Notes under the pieces: model-generated
Told to the model about the DNA's origin: nothing
Databases searched by the model: none
What the model saw: only the letters and a program-made list of their open reading frames with translations
Assembly: GCA_018894495.1 (NCBI GenBank)
Contig: JAHIOY010000113.1
Location: forward strand, 1 to 6,590
Direction of reading: 5' to 3'
DNA: 6,590 nucleotides
Origin: Patescibacteria group bacterium
Lineage (GTDB): Bacteria > Patescibacteriota > Minisyncoccia > Minisyncoccales > JAHIOY01
Part shown: one piece after another, positions 1 through 5,932 of the stretch
How the letters are laid out: each line of letters opens with the position of its first letter
Numbering within the stretch: the first letter of the stretch is position 1
Program-made: the position numbers and the translations under genes

Positions 1-780
1 AGGCCGAGTTTAATTCCCAATCTTTTGAAAAATGTTCAGAAAAATCAAAGTTATTTTAAAGAAATTAAAATTTTTGAATTGGGAAAGACCTTCAATAAAA
101 TCAAAAATATGCCGATTTCATCGAGCATCCTCGACGAAGTCGGGACGAATCAAAATTTAAAAATAATTGAGAAAAAAATGCTGACAGGAGTGATTACTGG
201 CGATGCCTTTTATGAAGCAAAAGGAGTAGTTGATTTGCTTTTAAATAAAATGGGGATTTCAAATGTCTGGTATGATGACTACCAACCGACACCCGAAGAG
301 TCAAAACTTTCCATCTGGCATTCCTCAAAACGCGCTGAAATTAAAATCGGACAGGAGGAAATTGGATTTTTGGGCGAGGTATCTCCGAAAATTATCTCGG
401 ACTTAAAACTAAAAGGGAAAGCGGTTGTTTTTGACGTTGTTCTTGAAAAATTGCAGAAATTGGCTTCCGAGGAACATGAATATCAGCCAATCTCTTCCTA
501 TCCGGCGGCAATCAGAGATATTGCCATTTTAGTGCCGAGAAATGTCAAGGTTGAAGATGTTTTGAATCAAATTGAGACGGTTGGAGGAAAACTAATTAGA
601 GATACTGACCTCTTTGATATTTATGAAGGAGAAGAAATGCCGGAAGGGAAAAAGAATCTTGCCTTTCACATTATTTATCAGGCAGAAGATAGAACTTTGT
701 CGTCAGCAGAGATTGCTGAAATTCAGCAAAAAATAGTTGAGGAATTGGAGGAGAACCCGGAGTGGGAAGTCAGGAGATAA
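1..780 (+). CDS. pheT: Phenylalanine--tRNA ligase beta subunit, C-terminal part (5' end outside the window)
   Basis: This is the beta chain of the cytoplasmic (alpha-beta)2 enzyme that charges tRNA-Phe with phenylalanine. The reading frame is open from base 1, and its first codons read RPSLIPNLLKNVQKN, matching the conserved core motif of PheT (usually like LRPSLLPGLL). The TTG at 25 is therefore an internal Leu codon, not a start. About 259 residues are visible, against a family length of roughly 640-800. The first half is the catalytic-like core ending in the conserved stretch GFLGEVSPK (about 364-390). The last ~100 residues (about 478-777) are the FDX-ACB tRNA-binding domain, recognised by SSYPAAIRDIAILV (conserved YPxxxRDI) and by AEDRTLSSAEI near the end. 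The gene stops 6 nt before gyrB, so the two are probably cotranscribed. pheS would be expected upstream, beyond the window. Identification is confident; only the N-terminal extent is unknown. Confidence 0.95.
   Translation, partial: RPSLIPNLLKNVQKNQSYFKEIKIFELGKTFNKIKNMPISSSILDEVGTNQNLKIIEKKMLTGVITGDAFYEAKGVVDLLLNKMGISNVWYDDYQPTPEESKLSIWHSSKRAEIKIGQEEIGFLGEVSPKIISDLKLKGKAVVFDVVLEKLQKLASEEHEYQPISSYPAAIRDIAILVPRNVKVEDVLNQIETVGGKLIRDTDLFDIYEGEEMPEGKKNLAFHIIYQAEDRTLSSAEIAEIQQKIVEELEENPEWEVRR
772..776 (+). promoter_or_regulatory. Ribosome binding site of gyrB
   Basis: AGGAG lies inside the last codons of pheT (AGG AGA TAA), 10 nt before the gyrB ATG at 787. It is the clearest Shine-Dalgarno match at any gene start in this window and supports this ATG. 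It also suggests that gyrB translation is linked to the end of pheT. The spacing is slightly long. Confidence 0.5.
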
Positions 781-786
781 TTAAAT

Positions 787-3700
787 ATGCCAAAATCCAA
801 AAAAATAAAAATTGAATCAAACTATACGGCCAAAGATATTTATGTTTTGGAGGGATTGGAGCCGGTGAGAAAGAGACCGGCAATGTATATTGGTTCAACC
901 GGTCCCGAGGGGCTCCACCATCTTTTGATTGAGACCGTGGCAAATTCTTTAACTTTTGACACCCCAATTATTATAAGAAATGAGGGCAAAATTCAAATTG
1001 AAAAAATAGGGAATTTGCTCAATGAATGTTTTGAAAAAAACTCCCAATTTATAGAAAAATCGGAAAATGCAGCAATTGAAATTTTAAGAAAGGGATTTCA
1101 AATTGAAACTATTTCTTTTAATCCTTTTAGTCTTAAATTAAGTTTTCAACCCGTTTTTTCTTTAATACGACATAAAGTAAATAGCGAGATTTATCGGATT
1201 ACTCTTCAAAATAATAGAGAAATTGAAATTACGCCCTATCATTCTCTTTTTACTTTAAAAGAAGGGAAAATTTTACCCATAGAAGGAAAAGAAATTAAAA
1301 TTGGAACGCCGATTGCGGTTCCTAAAAACTGGCCAGAACCAGAGAATTGTCCTAAAGAAATTGATTTGATTGATGAATTTTTAAAATTACCCGAAGATTT
1401 AACAAAAAAAATTAACCTTTATAATTTAACTCAACTTTTCAGAGAAGATAAAAATTTAGCTGAAGAAATAAAAAAGAAAATTTCAATTAAAAATAAATCT
1501 CGGAATGGAAGATTAAGGTATAGAGCAAGTATTTGGCAGGATTATTTGGGATACAATTATTTGCCATTTAATTTGATAAGAGGACTATCTCCAGCTCATC
1601 TTGAAAAAATTAAAAGTGTAAACTGCCAAATAGGGAATAGAAGAAATGACAGTTGGAAAATTGATTACCGATTTAAAATAGATAAAAACCTGATTGAAAT
1701 TTTAGGGCTATTCGCCGCCGAAGGAACAATTAAGAGGGACTATAGGAGAATATTATTTTCTTTCGGTGCTGCCGAAAAAGAATTAATGAAATATGTTTGC
1801 TGTCTAATTCAAAAAACTTTTGGAATTAAGGTAAAGCCTCGTTATGCTCATGAGACGGCAAAGGTAATCGAGCTCAATTCATCTCTATTGGCTTTAATTT
1901 TTAAAGAAATTATAAAAACGGGCGAGAATAGCGCTAATAAAAATGTTCCAGATTTGATATTTAATTTAAGTAAAAAATTAAGAGAAAGATATTTAATGGG
2001 GTATTTAGCTGGCGATGGTTATCCAAGCGCTTTTTTTACGCTACATTTGATTGAAAACACAACCCCTTCTATTACGGAGAGGAAAAAATTTGTTTTAGTT
2101 ACAAAAAGTAAAAATCTTGCCAGCAAAATTTCTTACCTTTTATCTTCTTTAAACAAAACCTATTCATTTGGAAAAAGAAAAAAAAGAGAAAAAGAAAAAA
2201 GGTTTATCATTGTAAACTATAAAGGTAAGGAAACAAAAAGAGAAATTAAATCTTCAAATTTCTCGTATGTTATAGATTTCTATTGGAATACCAATTCTTC
2301 ATATATAAATTACTATCCTTCCAATGAAGTAATTTCTAATTTTGACTGGAGAAAAGTTTATCCTCTTTGCATTAATTTCAAAGGAGGCATCTCTAAGGAG
2401 AAGGTAATAACCTTGTTAGAAAGAGAAGCAATAAAAATTTTCCCCGCTTTTTCTAATTTCTTTGATTCAGATTTAGGAATACTTAGGGTTAAGAAAATTA
2501 AAAAAATAAGTTATAATTATCCCTATGTTTATGATGTTTCAGTTCCGGGAGGAGAAAATTTTGTAGCTGGATTCTCACCGATTATTGCTCACAATTCTAT
2601 TGATGAAGCAATAATGGGTTATTGCGCCGAAATTAAAGTTATTATTTTGCCTGAAAATAGAATTCAGGTTGAAGACAACGGCCGAGGGATTCCGGTAGAC
2701 ATTCATCCCAAGACCAAAAAATCGGCTCTGGAAACGGTAATGACCACCTTGCATGCCGGGGCTAAATTTGGCGGAAAGGTTTATGTTTCTACCGGCGGAT
2801 TGCACGGGGTGGGGATTTCAGCGGTTTGCGCCTTGTCAACTTATATGAGGGCAGAGGTTTGTCGAGATGGAATAAGATACGTTCAGGAGTATGTCAGGGG
2901 AAAGCCAAAGGCAGGGGTTAAAAAAATCGGAAAATGCAAGCAATCCGGAACCTCGGTTCTTTTTGAGCCGGACCCGGAAATTTTTAAAGAAATAAAATTT
3001 GAATTAAAAAAAATTATCAACCATCTGAGGCAGCAGGCATATTTAACAAAGGGGCTGAAAATCATCTTCAATGACCAGACAAAAAAACCAGCCGTTTTTT
3101 ACGCATTTTACTTTGAAGGCGGCTTGCCGTCATATGTAAGGTATCTGACTCAGGGAATAATTCCGAGGCATCAAAATATATTTTATGGTTCTGGAGAAAA
3201 GAGCGCTATAATTGTTGAAATCGCTCTTAGATATACCGATGAATATGAATGTTATGAAGAAAGTTTTGTCAACAATGTTCGGACGTCGGATGGCGGAACT
3301 CATTTAACCGGCTTTAGAACCGCTTTAACCAAGACCTTTAATGACTATGCCAGGAAAAATGAATTTTTAAAGGCAGCCGACGAAAATTTGAGCGGCGAAG
3401 ACATCAGGGAAGGTTTAACTGCTGTTGTTTCAATAAAAATCAGAGAGCCCCAATTTGAAGGCCAGACAAAGGCAAAATTAGGAAATTCGGAAGCAAAGAC
3501 AGCAGTGGAGCAGGTTGTTTCCGAGACCTTGACTGATTTTTTGGAAAGAAATCCTCAGGACTCGCGGGCGATTATTGAAAAATGCGTTTTATCCCAAAAG
3601 GCGAGGAAAGCGGCCAAAGCGGCCAAAGAGACGGTTTTGAGAAAGGGAATTTTAAATGGTTTGGCTCTGCCCGGAAAATTGGCTGATTGCTCTTCAAGAA

Positions 3701-4407
3701 AACCGGAAGAATCAGAAATATACATAGTTGAGGGCGAATCAGCCGGGGGAAGCTCGAGGCAGGCTAGAGATAGGCATTTTCAGGCAATTTTGCCTTTGCG
3801 GGGTAAAATTTTGAACATTGAAAGAGCTCGTTTAGATAAAATTTTGGCTTCAAAAGAAATTAAATCATTGATTATTGCCTTGGGCACGGCTATTGCGGAA
3901 GATTTTAATTTAGATAAACTGAGATATCACAGGATTATTTTAATGGCCGACGCGGATAGCGACGGTAATCACATCAGAACTCTGCTTTTAACCTTATTTT
4001 TCCGCTATTTTAAACCCATAATTGAAAAAGGGTATTTATACATTGCCCAGCCGCCGCTTTATAAAATTCAGTCGGGGAAAGAGATTAAGTACGTCTATAC
4101 GGAAGATGAAAAGTTGGTGGTTCTAAAATCGCTGAAAAACAAGTTTTTATTTCCGAATTCTCCAAATTCAGAAATAAAGAAAATTTTTGGAGCTTCTATT
4201 CAGAGATATAAGGGTTTGGGCGAAATGAACCCCTCGGAATTGTGGGAAACAACAATGAGTCCAGAAAATAGAATTTTGCTGCAGGTTAAAATTGAAGATG
4301 TAAAAGAGGCAGACAGAACGTTTGATATTTTAATGGGAGATGAGGTCTTGCCGAGAAAAAAATTCATCCAAGCCTGGGCAAAAAAGGTTAAAAACCTTGA
4401 TATTTAA
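787..4407 (+). CDS. gyrB: DNA gyrase subunit B precursor containing an intein
   Basis: GyrB is the ATPase and TOPRIM subunit of the A2B2 type II topoisomerase that introduces negative supercoils. The 1206-codon frame holds a 550-residue intein (residues 54-603); splicing gives 656 residues, a normal GyrB length. Extein landmarks in precursor numbering: KRPAMYIG 29-36; ATPase N-box with E49 and N53, equivalent by alignment to E. coli E42 and N46; DNGRGIPV 630-637 with the ATP-contacting Asp; ATP-lid GGLHGVG 670-676; the QTK loop 893-895; TOPRIM VEGESAGG 981-988 with E982; metal-binding DADSD 1055-1059; QPPLYKI 1088-1094; QRYKGLGEMNP 1139-1149; C-terminal VKNLDI. QPPLYKI and the C-terminus favour GyrB over ParE, although gyrA/parC context is not visible. 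Odd points are Ala52 where Asp is usual before the ATP-site Asn, and several relaxed positions (KRPA for KRPG, VCALS for VNALS, ESAGGSSRQA for DSAGGSAKQG). Catalytic residues are kept, so the spliced protein is probably active. The start is set by AGGAG upstream. Confidence 0.95.
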   Translation: MPKSKKIKIESNYTAKDIYVLEGLEPVRKRPAMYIGSTGPEGLHHLLIETVANSLTFDTPIIIRNEGKIQIEKIGNLLNECFEKNSQFIEKSENAAIEILRKGFQIETISFNPFSLKLSFQPVFSLIRHKVNSEIYRITLQNNREIEITPYHSLFTLKEGKILPIEGKEIKIGTPIAVPKNWPEPENCPKEIDLIDEFLKLPEDLTKKINLYNLTQLFREDKNLAEEIKKKISIKNKSRNGRLRYRASIWQDYLGYNYLPFNLIRGLSPAHLEKIKSVNCQIGNRRNDSWKIDYRFKIDKNLIEILGLFAAEGTIKRDYRRILFSFGAAEKELMKYVCCLIQKTFGIKVKPRYAHETAKVIELNSSLLALIFKEIIKTGENSANKNVPDLIFNLSKKLRERYLMGYLAGDGYPSAFFTLHLIENTTPSITERKKFVLVTKSKNLASKISYLLSSLNKTYSFGKRKKREKEKRFIIVNYKGKETKREIKSSNFSYVIDFYWNTNSSYINYYPSNEVISNFDWRKVYPLCINFKGGISKEKVITLLEREAIKIFPAFSNFFDSDLGILRVKKIKKISYNYPYVYDVSVPGGENFVAGFSPIIAHNSIDEAIMGYCAEIKVIILPENRIQVEDNGRGIPVDIHPKTKKSALETVMTTLHAGAKFGGKVYVSTGGLHGVGISAVCALSTYMRAEVCRDGIRYVQEYVRGKPKAGVKKIGKCKQSGTSVLFEPDPEIFKEIKFELKKIINHLRQQAYLTKGLKIIFNDQTKKPAVFYAFYFEGGLPSYVRYLTQGIIPRHQNIFYGSGEKSAIIVEIALRYTDEYECYEESFVNNVRTSDGGTHLTGFRTALTKTFNDYARKNEFLKAADENLSGEDIREGLTAVVSIKIREPQFEGQTKAKLGNSEAKTAVEQVVSETLTDFLERNPQDSRAIIEKCVLSQKARKAAKAAKETVLRKGILNGLALPGKLADCSSRKPEESEIYIVEGESAGGSSRQARDRHFQAILPLRGKILNIERARLDKILASKEIKSLIIALGTAIAEDFNLDKLRYHRIILMADADSDGNHIRTLLLTLFFRYFKPIIEKGYLYIAQPPLYKIQSGKEIKYVYTEDEKLVVLKSLKNKFLFPNSPNSEIKKIFGASIQRYKGLGEMNPSELWETTMSPENRILLQVKIEDVKEADRTFDILMGDEVLPRKKFIQAWAKKVKNLDI
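946..2595 (+). mobile_element. In-frame intein with LAGLIDADG homing endonuclease, inserted in the GyrB ATPase N-box
   Basis: This 550-residue protein intron should excise itself and join ETVAN to SIDEAIMGYC, restoring the usual EVVDNSIDEA-like GyrB motif. Intein numbering has S1 at precursor residue 54. Block A is SLTFDTPI (1-8), with Ser as the first nucleophile. Block B is ITPYHSLFT (95-103), with the TxxH pair T96/H99. Block C is ILGLFAAEG (252-260), the first LAGLIDADG helix, acid E259. Block E is LMGYLAGDG (350-358), second helix, acid D357. Block H is around SKNLASKISYLLSSL (388-402). Block F is VYDVSVPGGENFVAG (528-542), with D530. Block G ends PIIAHN (545-550), with penultimate H549 and terminal N550, followed by Ser+1. 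All splicing and both endonuclease acidic residues are present, so it looks functional as a class 1 intein with a DOD-type endonuclease. The 145-residue stretch between blocks B and C is long, helical and basic and may carry DNA recognition. The region is visibly more A+T-rich than the flanking gyrB, as expected of a horizontally moving element. Boundaries are given to the residue by the N|S joins at both ends. Confidence 0.93.
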
Positions 4408-4425
4408 AATTAATTTTGCTAACAT
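4397..4425 (+). promoter_or_regulatory. Possible sigma-70-type promoter for secE, perhaps leaderless
   Basis: TTGATA (4397-4402) and TAACAT (4420-4425) are separated by exactly 17 nt. The -35 box falls in the last codons of gyrB. A start point about 7 nt after the -10 box would lie at the secE ATG (4432), giving a nearly leaderless mRNA. That would fit the absence of a Shine-Dalgarno sequence there. The -10 match is only 4 of 6, and such matches arise by chance in A+T-rich DNA. Confidence 0.3.
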
Positions 4426-4431
4426 TACTAA

Positions 4432-4632
4432 ATGAAAATTACGGAGTTTCCTAAAATAATTATTACTTTTCTCAAAGAGTCCCAGCGGGAAATAAAGAGA
4501 GTCAATTGGCCGACCAGAGAAGCAACAACAAAGCAAACCTTGATTGTAATTGCCGTTTCCTTAGTAATAGCTATTTATTTGGGCGGATTGGATTTTATAT
4601 TCACCACGCTCTTAAATACATTTATATTTTAA
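4432..4632 (+). CDS. secE: Preprotein translocase subunit SecE
   Basis: SecE is the small essential membrane subunit of the SecYEG channel; it clamps SecY and supports protein export. The 66-residue product has the single-membrane-span layout found in most bacteria. An amphipathic cytoplasmic helix leads into the conserved ESQREIKRVNWPTREAT (16-32, with the family's K-x-V-x-W-P core) and is followed by one hydrophobic span at about 36-58. The long E. coli form has two extra spans at the N-terminus. It lies 24 nt after gyrB and 100 nt before nusG, the standard secE-nusG neighbourhood. No tRNA-Trp or tuf gene precedes it. No Shine-Dalgarno sequence is visible; the ATG is chosen because it gives a full-length family member. 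The stop codon runs directly into a palindromic repeat. Confidence 0.95.
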   Translation: MKITEFPKIIITFLKESQREIKRVNWPTREATTKQTLIVIAVSLVIAIYLGGLDFIFTTLLNTFIF

Positions 4633-4728
4633 ATCAACGAAAAACGAATTTTTTACGAAAAACGAATTTACGAATTTTTTGAATATTCGTTTATTCGCAA
4701 ATTCGTAACTGATTCGTTATTCGTTGAT
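4633..4728 (+). repeat. Imperfect palindromic ACGAAT/ATTCGT repeat between secE and nusG
   Basis: The gap starts with ATCAACGAAAAACGAAT (4633-4649), directly after the secE stop. It ends with its near-exact reverse complement, ATTCGTTATTCGTTGAT (4712-4728), 4 nt before the nusG ATG; 16 of 17 bases pair. Between them lie further units: ACGAAAAACGAATTTACGAAT on the left, and ATTCGTTTATTCG and TTCGCAAATTCGTAA on the right. Units in the left half read ACGAA and those in the right half TTCGT, so the whole gap can fold back on itself. There is no terminator-like T tract after it. Function is unknown; it may be a mobile or REP-like palindrome, an mRNA stability element or a protein-binding array. 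Confidence 0.75.
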
Positions 4729-4732
4729 AATT

Positions 4733-5278
4733 ATGGCAAAACAAAAATTACCTCAGGAAAAAAACTGGTATGTTATCCATACCTATTCCGGATATGAAGA
4801 TGCGGTTGCCAAAGCGCTTCGCCAGAGAGCGGAGTCCTTGGGCATAGAAGACAAAATATTCAACGTCATTGTTCCAAAGGAAAAAAAGATTAAAATAAAA
4901 AACGGAAAGAGAAAGGTTGTTGAGGAGAAAATTTATCCCGGCTATATTTTAGTTGAAATGATCGTTACTGACGATTCTTGGTACATTGTCAGAAATACTC
5001 CAAACGTTACCGGCTTTGTAGGGGCAGGGACCACGCCGGTTCCGGTTTCAAAAAGAGAAATAGATAACCTGACCAAGAGAATGGCCGTGGAAGAACCGCA
5101 GTATAAAATCGAAGTTAATCTCGGGGACACGGTAAAAATTACCGACGGCCCGTTTAAAGGTTTCGATGGCAAGGTTTCGGAAATTGACGATAAACGAGGC
5201 AAAGTGAAAGTGTTGGTAAATATGTTTGGCAGAGATACGCCGGTGGAACTGGACTCGTTACAGATAAAAAAACTATAA
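4733..5278 (+). CDS. nusG: Transcription termination/antitermination protein NusG
   Basis: NusG binds the RNA polymerase clamp, increases processivity, and links polymerase to Rho or to ribosomal protein S10. The 181-residue product has the two standard domains. The NGN domain (about 11-100) shows NWYVIHTYSGYED (11-23), the GKRKVVEEKIYPGYILVEM stretch (58-76) and the conserved WYIVRNTPNVTGFVG (83-97). The KOW domain (about 125-181) shows GDTVKITDGPFKGFDGKV (131-148). Length and architecture match the usual bacterial NusG. The ATG at 4733 is preferred to an in-frame TTG at 4724, which would add three residues (MII) from repeat DNA and has no better ribosome site. No Shine-Dalgarno sequence is visible upstream. 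The gene is tightly bracketed by inverted copies of one 17-mer. Confidence 0.96.
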   Translation: MAKQKLPQEKNWYVIHTYSGYEDAVAKALRQRAESLGIEDKIFNVIVPKEKKIKIKNGKRKVVEEKIYPGYILVEMIVTDDSWYIVRNTPNVTGFVGAGTTPVPVSKREIDNLTKRMAVEEPQYKIEVNLGDTVKITDGPFKGFDGKVSEIDDKRGKVKVLVNMFGRDTPVELDSLQIKKL

Positions 5279-5295
5279 ATCAACGAATAACGAAT
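5279..5295 (+). repeat. Second copy of the 17-nt ACGAAT repeat, directly after nusG
   Basis: ATCAACGAATAACGAAT begins at the base after the nusG stop codon. It is the exact reverse complement of 4712-4728 upstream of nusG, and differs by one base from 4633-4649 after secE. In both places it follows a TAA stop, giving the shared string TAAATCAACGAA. A further related unit, TTCGTAAATTCGTAA, at 5374-5388 near the rplK start matches 4694-4708 near the nusG start in 14 of 15 bases, so the two gaps share the same plan. Confidence 0.8.
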
Positions 5296-5303
5296 TTATT
5301 GCG

Positions 5304-5323
5304 AATATACGAATTCGTATATT
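5304..5323. repeat. 20-nt perfect palindrome in the nusG-rplK gap
   Basis: AATATACGAATTCGTATATT is its own reverse complement over all 20 bases, with GAATTC at the centre. It contains the ACGAAT/ATTCGT core of the surrounding repeat family. With no loop it would form a cruciform or a two-fold protein site more readily than an RNA hairpin. Function unknown. Confidence 0.7.
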
Positions 5324-5334
5324 AGTAAATATTC

Positions 5335-5367
5335 TTTATTTCGGAATTTGAAAAATTCAGAAATAAA
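5335..5367 (+). other. RNA hairpin upstream of rplK
   Basis: The arms 5335-5349 and 5353-5367 pair over 15 positions with one mismatch (G5343 against A5359) around a GAA loop. The right arm ends 26 nt before the rplK ATG. No run of T follows it on the + strand, so it is not a typical intrinsic terminator. It could affect mRNA processing or rplK translation, or be part of the local palindromic repeat. Confidence 0.5.
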
Positions 5368-5393
5368 AACTTGTTCGTAAATTCGTAAGAATT

Positions 5394-5813
5394 ATGAAAA
5401 AAATAAAAGCAATAGTTAAACTTCAAATCCCGGCGGCAAAAGCCACCCCGGCGCCACCGGTGGGACCGGCTTTGGCTCCCCAGGGCATAAACATTGCGGA
5501 ATTCTGCAAGAAATTTAATGATTTAACCAAAGACAAAATCGGTTTTACCGTTCCGATTGAAATTACCATTTATGAGGACAGGACTTATGATTTAAAAATG
5601 AAGCAGCCGCCGGCCTCTGAATTGCTCAAAAAAGCAGCCGGGATTGAAAAAGGGTCAGGAGAGCCAAATAAAAAGAAAGTTGGCAAAATCAGTCAGGAAC
5701 AATTGAGAAAAATCGCTGAGCAAAAATTGGTTGACTTGAATACTGAAGATATTGGCGCGGCAATGAAGATAATAAAAGGCACGGCCAAGAATATGGGAAT
5801 AGAGGTAGAATAA
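5394..5813 (+). CDS. rplK: 50S ribosomal protein L11 (uL11)
   Basis: L11 forms the base of the ribosomal stalk at the GTPase-associated centre and contacts 23S rRNA and the translation factors. The 139-residue product is close to the usual ~141. The N-terminal domain holds the proline-rich signature PAPPVGPALAPQGINIAEFCKKFN split across residues 19-42; the prolines that line the thiostrepton site in this family are present (P21, P22, P25). The usual LGQxG is LAPQG here. The rRNA-binding C-terminal domain runs from about 73 to 139, with PPASELLKKAAGIEKGSGEP (72-91) and the terminal IIKGTAKNMGIEVE. Its position after secE-nusG is standard. rplA, which normally follows, is not found downstream. 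The ATG fits the family start; the ribosome site upstream is weak. Confidence 0.97.
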   Translation: MKKIKAIVKLQIPAAKATPAPPVGPALAPQGINIAEFCKKFNDLTKDKIGFTVPIEITIYEDRTYDLKMKQPPASELLKKAAGIEKGSGEPNKKKVGKISQEQLRKIAEQKLVDLNTEDIGAAMKIIKGTAKNMGIEVE

Positions 5814-5818
5814 AACTA

Positions 5819-5930
5819 AGTTTGACCGAGGTCGGACCTCGGTCAAACTGACACAGGTCGGACCTCGGTCAAACTCGCCGAGGTCGGACCTCGGGCAAGA
5901 TTTATGGACAAGGTCAGACCTTGTCAAACT
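5819..5930 (+). repeat. Array of four hairpin-forming direct repeats after rplK
   Basis: Four related units with cores at 5829, 5855, 5881 and 5911 (periods 26, 26, 30 nt) lie between rplK and the next gene. Copies 1 (5829-5849) and 2 (5855-5875) are identical over 21 nt; copies 3 and 4 have diverged. Each core, AGGTCGGACCT or AGGTCAGACCT, is self-complementary around one central base. Copy 1 extends to a 15-bp perfect stem (5819-5833 with 5835-5849), copy 3 to 8 bp, and copy 4 to 9 bp (5907-5915 with 5917-5925). Copy 2 has lost most of its left arm. In copy 4 the stem reads AAGG/CCTT instead of GAGG/CCTC, with compensating changes. No T tract follows. It could be a REP-like palindromic repeat, an mRNA 3'-end protector or a weak transcription barrier. 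Confidence 0.85.
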
Positions 5931-5932
5931 TT

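Noticed and set aside
25..27. TTG as the start of a 251-residue protein
   Set aside because: The frame is open to base 1, and the upstream codons encode a conserved PheT motif, so this is an internal Leu codon of a gene cut by the window edge.
770..967. Minus-strand 65-codon frame across the pheT-gyrB junction
   Set aside because: It overlaps the conserved start of gyrB on the opposite strand and has no ribosome site or family signature.
2575..3071. Two minus-strand frames within gyrB (2575-2805 and 2883-3071)
   Set aside because: Both are antisense to conserved GyrB ATPase-domain coding sequence and resemble no known family.
787..4407. ParE (topoisomerase IV) instead of GyrB
   Set aside because: Spliced length, QPPLYKI and the VKNLDI terminus fit GyrB better. 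Without parC or gyrA nearby this is not absolute, but GyrB is the more likely call.
4330..4536. Minus-strand 68-codon frame across the gyrB-secE junction
   Set aside because: It is antisense to the conserved ends of two real genes, with no independent support.
4724..4726. TTG as an alternative nusG start
   Set aside because: It lies in repeat DNA, adds only three non-conserved residues, has no ribosome site, and a normal ATG follows at 4733.
4942..5283. Minus-strand 113-codon frame
   Set aside because: It is entirely antisense to the well-supported nusG and has no recognisable domain.
5819..5849. Classical intrinsic terminator after rplK
   Set aside because: The stem is strong, but no T tract follows any of the hairpins and the loop is a single base, so only a non-canonical effect on transcription can be proposed.
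5655..5927. Minus-strand 90-codon frame over rplK and the repeat array
   Set aside because: Its N-terminal half is a translation of the hairpin repeats (TEVRPRSNL-like) and the rest is antisense to rplK. It resembles no protein family.
5819..5930. CRISPR array
   Set aside because: The repeats are palindromic units separated by only about 5-9 nt, with no true spacers and no cas genes.
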